Notes under the pieces: model-generated
Databases searched by the model: none
Seen by the model: only the letters and a program-made list of their open reading frames with translations
What the model was told of the DNA's origin: nothing
Shown: in pieces, positions 54,720 to 63,447 of the stretch
Layout: each line of letters begins with the position of its first letter
Position numbering within the stretch: the stretch's first letter is position 1
Translations under genes and position numbers: made by a program
Source of the DNA: Brooklawnia cerclae
GTDB taxonomy: Bacteria; Actinomycetota; Actinomycetes; Propionibacteriales; Propionibacteriaceae
Direction of reading: 5' to 3'
NCBI RefSeq assembly: GCF_011758645.1
Contig: NZ_JAAMOZ010000004.1
Location: 62,001-126,000 of the forward strand
DNA length: 64,000 nucleotides

Positions 54720-54736
54720 CCGGGCATCGAGCCCGG
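54720..54736 (-). terminator. Small hairpin between DUF2264 and binding-protein genes
   Basis: CCGGGC-ATCGA-GCCCGG in the 42-base gap. A six-pair stem with no T-run. It may be an RNA processing or stabilising element that protects the downstream binding-protein message. Confidence 0.35.
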
Positions 54737-54738
54737 GG

Positions 54739-56739
54739 TTATCGTCCGCCGGCCGTCGGTTGTTCTGATGACCGGCCGATCCGAGCCCTGGTGTCCGTCG
54801 TGACCCCATCGGGCCACTGGATACGGATCGCCAGGCTGGCACCGGCCTCGGTCAACTCCTCGACCGTGCAGGTGCCCTCATCGCCAGCGTTCGTGCTGGC
54901 GAAGAATTCGATCAGGACGCCCATCCAGACACCGGGTACCGGGTCCAGGGCCGTCCATGGTGTGCAGCTGAACTCACCGAGCGGGCTCGCGCCGGTTCGT
55001 GAGTCGATTCCGGGCCTCGTATCGCCCAGGACACCCGTGATCCTCGACACGAGCCACCCGTCCGACACCGAAGCGGTTCGGCCGGTGCGCACCGAGCCGG
55101 TCGTCCCGGCGATCCGGGACTCGTCCCCCGACACGGGCCAGCCGCCGATCCGCAACGTGGTCGCCGCGTCACCCGCGAGGGAGTCGATGCGGACGAGGCG
55201 TACCTCCCACCTGTCCCGGACGAGCGACACGACGGTCAGCACGCCTGCCGGGTGTGCCTCGCCCGTGTAGCCGTAGCCGTGGTTCTGCTGCACCGGATCG
55301 GGATCGAGCCAGTGGGCGGAGGACCGCGAGGCCGCCCAGGCGATCGGGACAGGGGCGTCCGCGATACCCAGATCGAGCACCTCCATGCCCGCTCGGTGGG
55401 TGGCGATGCCATCGGCGTCGAGCAGGGTGACGCTCTGGTCGACGGGCGAGACCCAACTCGCCACGTCGAGCAGGGGGAAGGTCGCCGTGGAGTAGCCGAG
55501 GCGGGCGTACAGGGGAGAGTCGCCGCACATCGCCCCGGGCTCGGCATGATCCGTGCCGTGATTGATCACCCGGACCAGACCGTCCTCCCTGGTGCCGGAG
55601 ACGATCCACGCGGGCGCTTCCACGACGCGAAGGGTGTCGGCACGCTCGACGGGAAGCGGGATCTCGGGCGCCTCCCACACGGGGTGGTCGGCGGGCAGCG
55701 CGATGCCGAGCAATCCCTTGCTGGCCCAATAGGGCGAGCCGGGCCCCGAGTACGCCTGGGCCAGGCCCTGCCACCGGCGAAACCACCCGGTCGAGAGCAG
55801 GCCCGCGTCGTCCGGCACCCCGCGGGCGGCGAAATGCTGGACGATCCGTGTGGCCGCCCGCCGCAGTTGCCCGGCGGGGACCGAGGGCACGCCCGCGATG
55901 ACGCCGGTCCAGAAAGGAGCGGCCGCCGCGAACCGGTATGCCAGGCTGCGGCCCTCGATGAGCGGCGACCCGTCGCCGCCGACCAGGTGGATCGCGTCGG
56001 TGAGGTAGCGGTCGAGCATGGCGGTGTCGTGCTCGCGTCGCGGCGCGGCGAATTCCTCGGCGCCCGCCATCCTGCCCCACAAGGTCGGGTACACGTGCAG
56101 GGCCCATCCGACATAGTGATCGTAGGAACGCTCTCGGCCGTCGGCCATCCAGCCGCCGGCACGCGCGAAGCCGTCGTGAGTGGCGAGGTCCTCGGCCATC
56201 TCGCCGAGCGAGAACGGTCCGCCGACCGAGCGGAGGAAGGTCTGCACCACGAGGCGGAACCAGACCCAGTTGATCCGGGGATAGGTGTCGTCGCCGACGA
56301 CGTGGGACAGATACGCGACGACCCGCTCCTGAACCACCGGATCGAGGCGATCCCAGATCCAGGGACGCGTGAGGTCGAGCACCAGCGCTATCGAGGCCGC
56401 CTCCACCTTCGCCTGCGGGTGTTCATCCATGCGCAGCCAGCGCTCGGGGGACGAGGGGTCGGTGCCCGTGGCAAGCCCCTGGGCGTACCAGTCGGCCAGA
56501 CCGTCGGGATCGGCGCCACGCTCCCCCGCGAGGCGGAAGCCGGCCAGCAGGAAGGTTCGGGCGAAGCCCTCCAGGCCGTCGACCCGGCGACCGTAGCCGC
56601 CCTCGGGCCCCGGGAGGACGATCATCGAATGGCCGGGAGATGCGTACGGACGAACCGCGGTGACAAGACGATCGGCGAACGCGACGAGCTCGGGACGTCC
56701 CCACCGGCTCGACAGCGATCTGCCTTCGTTGGCTTCCAT
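54739..56739 (-). CDS. DUF2264-family protein, probable alpha/alpha-barrel glycan enzyme
   Basis: 666 residues. The N-terminal half is the helical DUF2264 barrel (INWVWFRLVVQTFLRSVGG, DGRERSYDHYVGWALH) and the C-terminal half a beta-rich domain with a Trp/Gly-rich end. From memory, some DUF2264 proteins have been placed in a glycoside hydrolase family as glucuronidases; I cannot verify this. No signal peptide. First gene of the second operon, divergent from the heparinase-like gene across a palindromic operator. Confidence 0.8.
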   Translation of the reverse strand: MEANEGRSLSSRWGRPELVAFADRLVTAVRPYASPGHSMIVLPGPEGGYGRRVDGLEGFARTFLLAGFRLAGERGADPDGLADWYAQGLATGTDPSSPERWLRMDEHPQAKVEAASIALVLDLTRPWIWDRLDPVVQERVVAYLSHVVGDDTYPRINWVWFRLVVQTFLRSVGGPFSLGEMAEDLATHDGFARAGGWMADGRERSYDHYVGWALHVYPTLWGRMAGAEEFAAPRREHDTAMLDRYLTDAIHLVGGDGSPLIEGRSLAYRFAAAAPFWTGVIAGVPSVPAGQLRRAATRIVQHFAARGVPDDAGLLSTGWFRRWQGLAQAYSGPGSPYWASKGLLGIALPADHPVWEAPEIPLPVERADTLRVVEAPAWIVSGTREDGLVRVINHGTDHAEPGAMCGDSPLYARLGYSTATFPLLDVASWVSPVDQSVTLLDADGIATHRAGMEVLDLGIADAPVPIAWAASRSSAHWLDPDPVQQNHGYGYTGEAHPAGVLTVVSLVRDRWEVRLVRIDSLAGDAATTLRIGGWPVSGDESRIAGTTGSVRTGRTASVSDGWLVSRITGVLGDTRPGIDSRTGASPLGEFSCTPWTALDPVPGVWMGVLIEFFASTNAGDEGTCTVEELTEAGASLAIRIQWPDGVTTDTRARIGRSSEQPTAGGR

Positions 56740-56932
56740 GTCACGTCCTCTTGGCCCGTTGCTCATCCGTGAGTTCGAACTTATGATCAATATTGATCAT
56801 TTAGGCGTCCGTGTTCGTAAACTGTACACAAACGATCCTCTCGGAGTCAATATCGGACGTTTCTCAGCGTATCCAACCGTTCTGATACGATCAGGATCGA
56901 ACAATGTCGTTCGTTTGACGAAAGGGGTGACC
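56740..56932. promoter_or_regulatory. Divergent control region of the second polymer locus
   Basis: A 193-base region, AT-richer than its neighbours, between two divergent operons. It contains an 18-bp perfect palindrome (56783-56800) and a second dyad-like stretch around GTTCTGATACGATCAGGATC (from 56879). The likely rightward start signal lies in the last 60 bases before 56933. Exact -35/-10 boxes are not assigned. Confidence 0.5.
56783..56800. promoter_or_regulatory. Perfect 18-bp palindrome, probable operator
   Basis: ATGATCAATATTGATCAT reads the same on both strands. It sits 44 bases upstream of the DUF2264 start and 133 bases upstream of the heparinase-like start, between the divergent promoters. 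It lacks the CG centre of LacI sites, which fits the DeoR-type HTH of the adjacent chimeric regulator at 58885. Confidence 0.7.
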
Positions 56933-58888
56933 GTGGCGGACAATCCGCGCTTCATCGGCCCGCTCGCCGAGCTGTGGGCTCCGCGGTCTCCCGACTGGTT
57001 GGACGGCATCCTGCTCGCCCCGGAGGAGAGCCTGCCCATACCGCCCGCGGACGATCGCGCGGTATGGGCCCCCACCGTGGGCTCCGCCGACCAGAACGCT
57101 CTCGCCGCGATCATGAGCCGGGCCGACGACGATCTCGGCCGCCCCTGGCCCATCCCACGCGCCACCCAGTACGCGCGATACTTCCGTGACGGCGACCGCG
57201 ACGAGTACGAGCAGACGGTGTTCGCGCGGCAACGCCGGCTCAGCCGCGCGGCGGTCGCAGCCGCCACCACCCTGGCCCCCGAATGGCTCGACGAGGTGGC
57301 CGACGGCGTGATCCTGCTCTGCGAGCAGAGCTCGTGGTGCTGGCCCGCACACGACGACACGCACCGGCGACACGGAGCCGTCCTTCCCACCGCATCGTCG
57401 CCCTTTCTCGATCTCGGTGCAGGCGAGGTGGTCGCCCAGCTCGCCTGGATCGATCATCTGCTGGGCCGCGAGCTGGACGAGCACGTCCCGGGCGTATGTG
57501 CCCGTATCCGCCACGAAGCGGCTCTACGGGTCATCGACCCGTTCCTCACCCGACGCGACTGGCACTGGATCGGGCTCGACGGCGACGTCCACAACTGGAA
57601 TCCCTGGATCCACGGCAACGTACTGGTAGCGGCCCTGGCCCTCATGGAGCCGTCGCCGGCCCGCGACCGCGTCATCGGCCTGGTCGTCGAAGGCCTCGAC
57701 CGCTACGTGGCCGCGCTGCCCCCCGACGGCGCCACCGACGAGGGCTACTCCTACTGGTGGAACGGCGCCTGCCGTGCCCTGGAGGCCCTCGGCCTGCTCG
57801 CGCACGCCACCGGGGGCCGCCTCGACGCGGTGTCACAGGTGCCCGCCCTCCGTGCCACAGTCGCCTTCCCGCACCGGATGCACCTGGGCGACGACTGGTA
57901 CCTCAACGTGGCCGACGGCCAGGCACGCCCGACCGATCAGCAGCCGTGGCAGGCCGTTCACCAGGCGGCCCTGCGGGTTGGCGACGACCTGGCCCGAGCC
58001 CACGCCGTCGCCCACCGCGACACCGCGGGCGCCCTGGCCTCTGAAGCCCTGGGGCTCGGCCGACTGCTCGGTGCGCTCACCGATCCGGAGTGGCTGCGGT
58101 CGCCACCCATGACCTCGCCCCTACCGCGCGACGTCTGGCTCCCTTCGATCCAGGTGCTGATGGCGCGGCCGACTGCGGGCAGCACCGCGGGCCTGACGTT
58201 GGCCGCCAAGGGCGGGAACAACGGTGAACACCACAACCACAACGACGTCGGCAGCGTGGTGGTCGCCCTGGGCGGCGTACCGGTGCTCGTCGACGCCGGA
58301 CGGCCCACCTACACCGCCCAGACGTTCGGTCCCGACCGCTACGGCATCTGGACGATGCAGAGTTCCTGGCACGGCGTCCCCGAGATCCGTGGCGTCGCCC
58401 AGCCCGCCGGGGTGCGGTACGCGGCACGCGACGTACGGGCCGTGGCGGGCGCGTCCACGACCTCACTCACCCTCGATCTCGCCCTGTGCTACCCGGAGGC
58501 CGGCGTTCGATCGTGGCGGCGCACCTCCGCGCTCGACCGCGAGTTCGGGATCGTCACGATCACCGATACCTGGCAGCTGGACGCGGACCCCCTCGCGCCG
58601 GCCTGCGTCCTCCATCTCGTACTGGCCGGCGCCGTCGAGCAGACGGGCGACCGAAGCCTGCTCGTCCATGCGCTGGAGGACGCCGGGACGGTCGAGGTGG
58701 AGGCATCGGCCGGCACCTTCTCGATCGAGGTCAAGGCGTTGGACGACCCCCTCCTGTCGGAGGTGTGGGGGCCCGAGCTCGTCCGCGCCACCGTGACCCT
58801 GGGCCGCAGCACGGCGGGCACCTGCACGGTGAGCATCCGCGAGACCGCCCATGGACGAGCCACCAGCAGACGGGGGACGACAGCATGA
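56933..58888 (+). CDS. Heparinase II/III-like polysaccharide lyase family protein (third copy)
   Basis: 651 residues. Alpha/alpha toroid with GDVHNWNPWIHGN and GYSYWWNGACRAL, then the beta-sandwich signature GGNNGEHHNHNDVGSVVVAL followed by VLVDAGRPTYTAQTFG, a classic heparinase/PL17-like motif. No signal peptide. GTG 56933 is preferred with GAAAGGGG upstream; GTG 56927 is also possible. The longer open frame to 56660 runs over the control region and is rejected. Overlaps the regulator start by four bases. Confidence 0.88.
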   Translation: MADNPRFIGPLAELWAPRSPDWLDGILLAPEESLPIPPADDRAVWAPTVGSADQNALAAIMSRADDDLGRPWPIPRATQYARYFRDGDRDEYEQTVFARQRRLSRAAVAAATTLAPEWLDEVADGVILLCEQSSWCWPAHDDTHRRHGAVLPTASSPFLDLGAGEVVAQLAWIDHLLGRELDEHVPGVCARIRHEAALRVIDPFLTRRDWHWIGLDGDVHNWNPWIHGNVLVAALALMEPSPARDRVIGLVVEGLDRYVAALPPDGATDEGYSYWWNGACRALEALGLLAHATGGRLDAVSQVPALRATVAFPHRMHLGDDWYLNVADGQARPTDQQPWQAVHQAALRVGDDLARAHAVAHRDTAGALASEALGLGRLLGALTDPEWLRSPPMTSPLPRDVWLPSIQVLMARPTAGSTAGLTLAAKGGNNGEHHNHNDVGSVVVALGGVPVLVDAGRPTYTAQTFGPDRYGIWTMQSSWHGVPEIRGVAQPAGVRYAARDVRAVAGASTTSLTLDLALCYPEAGVRSWRRTSALDREFGIVTITDTWQLDADPLAPACVLHLVLAGAVEQTGDRSLLVHALEDAGTVEVEASAGTFSIEVKALDDPLLSEVWGPELVRATVTLGRSTAGTCTVSIRETAHGRATSRRGTTA

Positions 58889-60009
58889 CACTCGAACCAC
58901 ACAACGGCCTCCTTCCCGGCAGCCGTCGCGTCTACCTGCTCCAGGCGCTGACCCAGCAGGGCAGCGTGCGCGTGGCCGACGTCGCGGACGCGCTGGGGGT
59001 GTCGTCCATCACGATCCGGCGCGATCTCGCGCAGCTGGCCGACGAGGGGCTCGTCCATCGGGTGCACGGCGGCGCCCAGCTCATCAGGGACGCCTCCATC
59101 CCCATCCAACCCGCGGTTCCCGTCGTGGCCACTCGGACACCGACGTCGACCAGCGTGGGCATGATCGTCCCCTCACTGGACTACTACTGGCCGGAGATCG
59201 TCCGCGGGGCCGAGGAAGAAGCGCGTTCACGAGGACTGCACACCGTGCTGCGGGGCTCGTCCTACGGCAACGACGACGACCAGACGCAGATCGAGCATCT
59301 GCTGGACCAGGCACGCGTGGGCGGACTGTTGCTCGCTCCCAACATGGACTCACCCAGAGCGGCCGAGATGCTCGACTGGCTCGTGACCACCGGAGTGCCG
59401 TCCGTGCTGGTGGAACGGCAGGCCACCGTTCCCCCTCATGACCAGCCGATGGAATCGGTGGTGTCCGACCACGCCTCGGGCGCGATGGCAGCGGTGCGGC
59501 ACCTCGTGGATCTCGGCCACACACGGGTGGGGCTCGTCCTCAGCGAACAGAGTCCCACCGGGCCCCACGTCCGGCGTGGCTGGATCCAGGCCAGTGCCGA
59601 GTGTGGGCTGGACGTCTCCGGGGTCGTCGATCGCATGGTGGCGCGGCGCCAGTCGCTCGACGCCGACCCGGTGATCGGCGACATCATCGACGAATGCCTG
59701 TCGTCAGGCACGACCGCCCTGCTCGTCCACGCCGATCCCGAGGCGATCGCCATCGTCCAGCAGTGCCAGAACCAGGGCCTGCACGTTCCCGGGGATCTGT
59801 CGATCGTCGCCTACGACGACGAGGTCGCCGGGTTGTTCAGCCCGGCGATCACGGCGGTGCGCCCACCACGCAGTTCCATCGGGCGTGCCGCGATGTGGCT
59901 GCTCGCGAGCCGCATGGACGACGCCCACCTGCCGACCCACCGCATCGTGGTCACCCCGAAGCTCCAGGTCCGCGACTCGACCGGCCCGGCGACGCGCGTT
60001 CAGGACTGA
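58885..60009 (+). CDS. Chimeric regulator: DeoR-type HTH plus LacI-type sugar-sensing domain
   Basis: 374 residues. Residues 15-70 form a DeoR HTH (VADVADALGVSSITIRRDLA, with the recognition helix ending LVHRVHGGAQ). Residues 90-360 form a LacI/periplasmic-binding-protein sensor (VGMIVPSLDYYWPEIVRGAEEEA, later DLSIVAYDDEVAGLFSP). This is not the usual DeoR sugar-phosphate sensor. It is coupled (ATGA) to the heparinase-like gene and probably controls both divergent operons through the 18-bp palindrome. Confidence 0.9.
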   Translation: MTLEPHNGLLPGSRRVYLLQALTQQGSVRVADVADALGVSSITIRRDLAQLADEGLVHRVHGGAQLIRDASIPIQPAVPVVATRTPTSTSVGMIVPSLDYYWPEIVRGAEEEARSRGLHTVLRGSSYGNDDDQTQIEHLLDQARVGGLLLAPNMDSPRAAEMLDWLVTTGVPSVLVERQATVPPHDQPMESVVSDHASGAMAAVRHLVDLGHTRVGLVLSEQSPTGPHVRRGWIQASAECGLDVSGVVDRMVARRQSLDADPVIGDIIDECLSSGTTALLVHADPEAIAIVQQCQNQGLHVPGDLSIVAYDDEVAGLFSPAITAVRPPRSSIGRAAMWLLASRMDDAHLPTHRIVVTPKLQVRDSTGPATRVQD

Positions 60010-60653
60010 CCGTCCGGCCGGTCGTCCAGCGCCTGCTCGATCGCGGCGGTCTCCTCCTCCGCGCGGGCGATGAGTTCGGTGTCGTCGAGGCCGTCGTCGG
60101 CGAACTCGATCGTGGCGGACGACACGAGGTCGCCGGTCACGCCGGGAGACACGTCGCGCCACGCCAGCCGGTTGACGAACGCGGCCACCTGCCGCGCCGA
60201 GAAACGACAGCCGTCGAATTCCACATCGGCCGCACAGTGCGCGTCCTCGACCAGCGTGACCGCCAGTCCGCGGTGCTGGGCCCCCAGATAGGTGCGGAGC
60301 ACCCCCGCGTCGGATCCGAGGCCGACGATCCAGCAGTGCCCGGCCTCCAGCACGACCGAGACGACATGGGCCAGGTCGGTGTCGGCGAAGGCATCGTCCC
60401 AGGCATGGTCGACCAGTTGTTCGGCGGGCTCCGGGGCGAGCGCGTCGACCACCTGCCAGCCGGGCTCACCGACGCGCAGGTCCGCGTCCGTGCGTCGAAG
60501 CCACACGACCGGCACCCCGGCGAGGCGGGCACGATCGACGACGCCTGCGATGACGGCGATCACGCCGTCCGCGCGGGGCATGCCCGCAGCGACGCCGGCC
60601 TGCGCGTCCACCACGAGGAGCGCCGACGCTTCGAGGTCGGGAATCGGACTCAC
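60000..60653 (-). CDS. Isochorismatase-family protein with degenerate catalytic triad
   Basis: 217 residues of cysteine-hydrolase fold. The catalytic Asp is kept (LLVVDAQAG), but the nucleophile Cys of the T-D-x-C-V motif is Gly in GLGSDAGVLRTY, and the Lys is lost around VDHAWDDAF. It therefore should not hydrolyse amides by the usual route and may bind a ligand or protein instead. GTG 60653 is the start. It overlaps the convergent regulator gene by ten bases. Confidence 0.8.
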   Translation of the reverse strand: MSPIPDLEASALLVVDAQAGVAAGMPRADGVIAVIAGVVDRARLAGVPVVWLRRTDADLRVGEPGWQVVDALAPEPAEQLVDHAWDDAFADTDLAHVVSVVLEAGHCWIVGLGSDAGVLRTYLGAQHRGLAVTLVEDAHCAADVEFDGCRFSARQVAAFVNRLAWRDVSPGVTGDLVSSATIEFADDGLDDTELIARAEEETAAIEQALDDRPDGQS

Positions 60654-60725
60654 GACGAAAGCCTATCCTCCGGTCAATGTGCCCCCCGGTAGCGCGAAGG
60701 CCGCGCCGGGTGGTGAGATTGGCTC

Positions 60726-61130
60726 ATGGGACTGCGGGACATCTTCGGCCGCGCGGGGGGCTCGTCCCCCGCGGACGAGACCGCCGTGCCGGTGACCGAG
60801 GCGCTCTCGCTGCTCGCCTCCGGCGGGGTCGTCATCGACGTGCGTACCCGCGCCGAATACGAGCGTGGGCACCTGCCGGGGGCGCGGCTGGTGCCGATCA
60901 ACGACCTGCGCAGCTCTCCCCTGGAGGCCATCTGGGGACGCGATCCGCTCGCCATGCTCGACCCGGAGACCCCTGATCGGGCCGTCATCGTGGTGAGCGC
61001 GAGCCCGGCCCATGCCGGGGCGATCGCCCACCTGCTACGGGACGAGGGCTTCAACGCCCACACGCTGGCCGGCGGTCTCCTCGGCTGGGTACGCGACGGT
61101 CAGGTGCTCATCCCGGGGCCGCCTCGCTGA
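60726..61130 (+). CDS. Rhodanese-domain protein
   Basis: 134 residues, a single sulfurtransferase domain: VVIDVRTRAEYERGHLPGA near 37-55 is the family signature. The active-site position, which should be Cys, is Ser in IVVSASPAHAGA, so true rhodanese activity is doubtful. No signal peptide. Transcribed divergently from the isochorismatase-like gene. A repeat array follows immediately. Confidence 0.8.
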   Translation: MGLRDIFGRAGGSSPADETAVPVTEALSLLASGGVVIDVRTRAEYERGHLPGARLVPINDLRSSPLEAIWGRDPLAMLDPETPDRAVIVVSASPAHAGAIAHLLRDEGFNAHTLAGGLLGWVRDGQVLIPGPPR

Positions 61131-61132
61131 GA

Positions 61133-61345
61133 GCCCCCGAGCCTGTCGAAGGACCCTGAACCCTGTCGAAGGACCCTGAGCCCTGCCGGAGGACCTCTGA
61201 GCTTGTTGAAGAGGTATCGGCGAGCCTGCCGAAGGACCCCTGAGCTTGTCGAAGGGACCCCTGAGCCCTGTCGAAGGACCCCTGAGCCTGCCGAAGGGAC
61301 CCCTGAGCCTGCCGAAGGGACCCCTGAGCCTGTCGAAGGGGTATC
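61133..61345. repeat. GAGCNTGTCGAA array, locus 5
   Basis: About eight units of GAGCCTGTCGAAGGGACCCCT, almost all in one orientation, with variants (CTGCCGAAGG, CTTGTTGAAG). This is the densest one-direction array in the window. It lies between rhodanese and rpsF, so the rpsF promoter must be downstream (TAGACT at about 61377 is a possible -10). Confidence 0.85.
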
Positions 61346-61487
61346 GGCGACGTTTCGACTTTGGGGAAACCCGCCGGTAGACTTGTCCCTCGTGTTCTTG
61401 GCGCGCCCGCGTCCAGAGCACGGCATTCGCCCTCCTGCCACGGGAAAGACCCGCGGCCGTCCAGTCCGAAGGAGGTGGAGTTAGCGT

Positions 61488-61775
61488 ATGCGCAAATACG
61501 AGATCATGGTCATCATCGACCCCGACGTCGACGAGCGCCAGGTGCCTGCTCTGCTGGAGAAGCATCTGAAGACCATCACCGCTGGTGAAGGCACCGTCGA
61601 CGGCCAGGACATCTGGGGTCGGCGCCGCATGGCCTACGAGATCAACAAGAAGCCCGAAGGCATCTATGCGGTCCTCGGCGTCACGGCCGAGCCGCATGTC
61701 GTCTCCGAGATGGATCGTCTGATGACGATCGACGAGCAGATCATGCGCACCAAGGTGATGCGCACCGACAAGTAG
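61488..61775 (+). CDS. rpsF: 30S ribosomal protein S6
   Basis: 95 residues. N terminus [18 protein letters not shown] and [17 protein letters not shown] are S6 signatures. Binds S18 on the 30S platform. AAGGAGGTGGAG lies upstream of ATG 61488. First gene of the rpsF-ssb-rpsR-rplI cluster. Confidence 0.97.
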   Translation: MRKYEIMVIIDPDVDERQVPALLEKHLKTITAGEGTVDGQDIWGRRRMAYEINKKPEGIYAVLGVTAEPHVVSEMDRLMTIDEQIMRTKVMRTDK

Positions 61776-61927
61776 GGACGCCCCCTCGGCGCGTCTCCTG
61801 CCGGTTCCGGCGGGCCGCGTTCGGAGGGACTTTTCCACAGCCCGGGTCCCATGTGTCAGCGCAGGCTGGCACGCTTGGAGCAACGGGCCGACGAAGGTTC
61901 CCGCACACACTCGTATCGGAGGAACAG

Positions 61928-62455
61928 ATGGCTGGCGACACCCAGATCACGCTGATCGGCAATCTGACCAGCGACCCCGACCTGCGCTTCACCCCCTCGG
62001 GGGCGGCGGTGGCCAACTTCACGGTCGCCTCGACGCCGCGCACGTTCGATCGGCAGAACAATGAGTGGAAAGATGGCGAGACCATGTTCCTCAACTGCTC
62101 GATCTGGCGACAGGCGGCAGAGAACGTGGCCGAGACGCTGACCAAGGGCATGCGAGTGATCGTCCAGGGCCGCCTGAAGTCGCGCAGCTACGACGACCGC
62201 GAGGGCAACCGCCGTACGGTCTTCGAGGTCGAGGTCGAGGAAGTCGGCCCCTCCCTGCGCTATGCGACCGCCAAGGTCGCCCGGACGTCGTCCGGCTCCG
62301 GCGGTAACTGGCAGGGCGGCGGCCAAGGTGGCGGTCAGGGTGGCGCCAACCAATCCGGCGACAACTGGAACTCGGGCGGCGGCAACCAGTCGTCCAACCG
62401 AGGCGCCATGAACGATCCGTGGGCCAACGCCCAGAGCGAGGAACCTCCCTTCTGA
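61928..62455 (+). CDS. ssb: Single-stranded DNA-binding protein
   Basis: 175 residues. OB fold (residues 1-115: [34 protein letters not shown]), a Gly/Gln/Asn-rich linker, and the acidic C-terminal tip EEPPF used to bind repair and replication partners. ATG 61928 follows CGGAGGAACAG. Standard position between S6 and S18. Confidence 0.97.
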   Translation: MAGDTQITLIGNLTSDPDLRFTPSGAAVANFTVASTPRTFDRQNNEWKDGETMFLNCSIWRQAAENVAETLTKGMRVIVQGRLKSRSYDDREGNRRTVFEVEVEEVGPSLRYATAKVARTSSGSGGNWQGGGQGGGQGGANQSGDNWNSGGGNQSSNRGAMNDPWANAQSEEPPF

Positions 62456-62576
62456 TCGACACGCCTGATCGGCAGCCTCAGCGCGGCCGACGCGGCAATC
62501 ACACATCCACAAGGCACATTCCGGTGAGAACCGGGCTCAGGGGACGGAGATCCCCGCTAGACAAAGGAGCACCACA

Positions 62577-62816
62577 ATGGCCGGTCCACAGCGCAAGCCC
62601 CAGAGCAAGCGCAAGATCGTCCCCGTCAAGGCGGTCAGGGTCGCGAACATCGACTACAAGGACACCGCCACGCTGCGGAAGTTCATCTCGGAGCGCGGCA
62701 AGATCCGTGCACGCAGGGTCACGGGCCTCAGCGTCCAGGATCAGCGCAAGGTCGCGATCGCGGTGAAGAACGCCCGCGAGCTCGCCCTGCTGCCCTACAC
62801 GAGCACCGCTCGCTGA
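62577..62816 (+). CDS. rpsR: 30S ribosomal protein S18, Cys-free form
   Basis: 79 residues. [20 protein letters not shown] and the end [10 protein letters not shown] are S18 signatures. The mycobacterial main copy has CVFC before the IDYKD motif. Here that region reads [15 protein letters not shown] with no Cys in the whole protein, so this is a zinc-independent version. Preceded by ACAAAGGAGC. Confidence 0.96.
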   Translation: MAGPQRKPQSKRKIVPVKAVRVANIDYKDTATLRKFISERGKIRARRVTGLSVQDQRKVAIAVKNARELALLPYTSTAR

Positions 62817-62833
62817 CAAGAAGGGACGCTGAC

Positions 62834-63280
62834 ATGAAGCTCATTTTGACCGCGTCGATCGACAGCCTGGGTGCGCCCGGCGACGTCATCGAGGTCAAGG
62901 ACGGCTACGGCCGCAACTACCTGCTGCCCCGCCATCTGGCGATCCCGTTCAACCGCGGGACCGCCAAGCAGATCGAGGGCATCCAGCGCGCACGCTCCGC
63001 CAAGCAGATCCGTGACAACGAGCATGCCGCTCAGGTGCGCGACCAGCTCGAGGGCCTGCAGATCACCATCTCGGCCCGGGCCGACGGCACCGGCAAGCTC
63101 TACGGCGCCGTCACCACCAACGAGGTCGCCCAGGCGATCAAGAAGGCCGGCGGACCCGCCATCGACAAGCGCGCCGTCAAGGTCACCAAGCCGATCAAGG
63201 CCGCGGGCACGCACACCGTCGCCGTCAGGCTGACGGACGCCGTGACCGCCCACGTGCCGGTCGAGGTCGTCACCGCCTGA
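62834..63280 (+). CDS. rplI: 50S ribosomal protein L9
   Basis: 148 residues. N-terminal domain MKLILTASIDSLGAPGDVIE and GYGRNYLLPRHLAIPF, a long connecting helix, and a C-terminal domain with LYGAVTTNEVAQAIK. ATG 62834 follows AAGAAGGGACGCTGAC. Last gene of the cluster, followed by a strong terminator. Confidence 0.97.
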   Translation: MKLILTASIDSLGAPGDVIEVKDGYGRNYLLPRHLAIPFNRGTAKQIEGIQRARSAKQIRDNEHAAQVRDQLEGLQITISARADGTGKLYGAVTTNEVAQAIKKAGGPAIDKRAVKVTKPIKAAGTHTVAVRLTDAVTAHVPVEVVTA

Positions 63281-63299
63281 CCCACCCGCGTCGAACGAA

Positions 63300-63345
63300 C
63301 TCCAGGCCCTGCCCGTCTCCATGTCGGGCAGGGCCTGGAGTTTTC
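63300..63345 (+). terminator. Rho-independent terminator after rplI
   Basis: CTCCAGGCCCTGCCCG (63300-63315) pairs perfectly with CGGGCAGGGCCTGGAG (63325-63340) across a nine-base loop, then TTTTCTT. The clearest intrinsic terminator in the window. Confidence 0.95.
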
Positions 63346-63447
63346 TTGCGCCCGGATCGTCGCACGATGTGACGCGTCCTGGTCGTCATCAGTCCTGGTC
63401 GTCGTCATTGGCCGGCTGTACGTCGATTCGTGCCGTATCCGCGCGCC

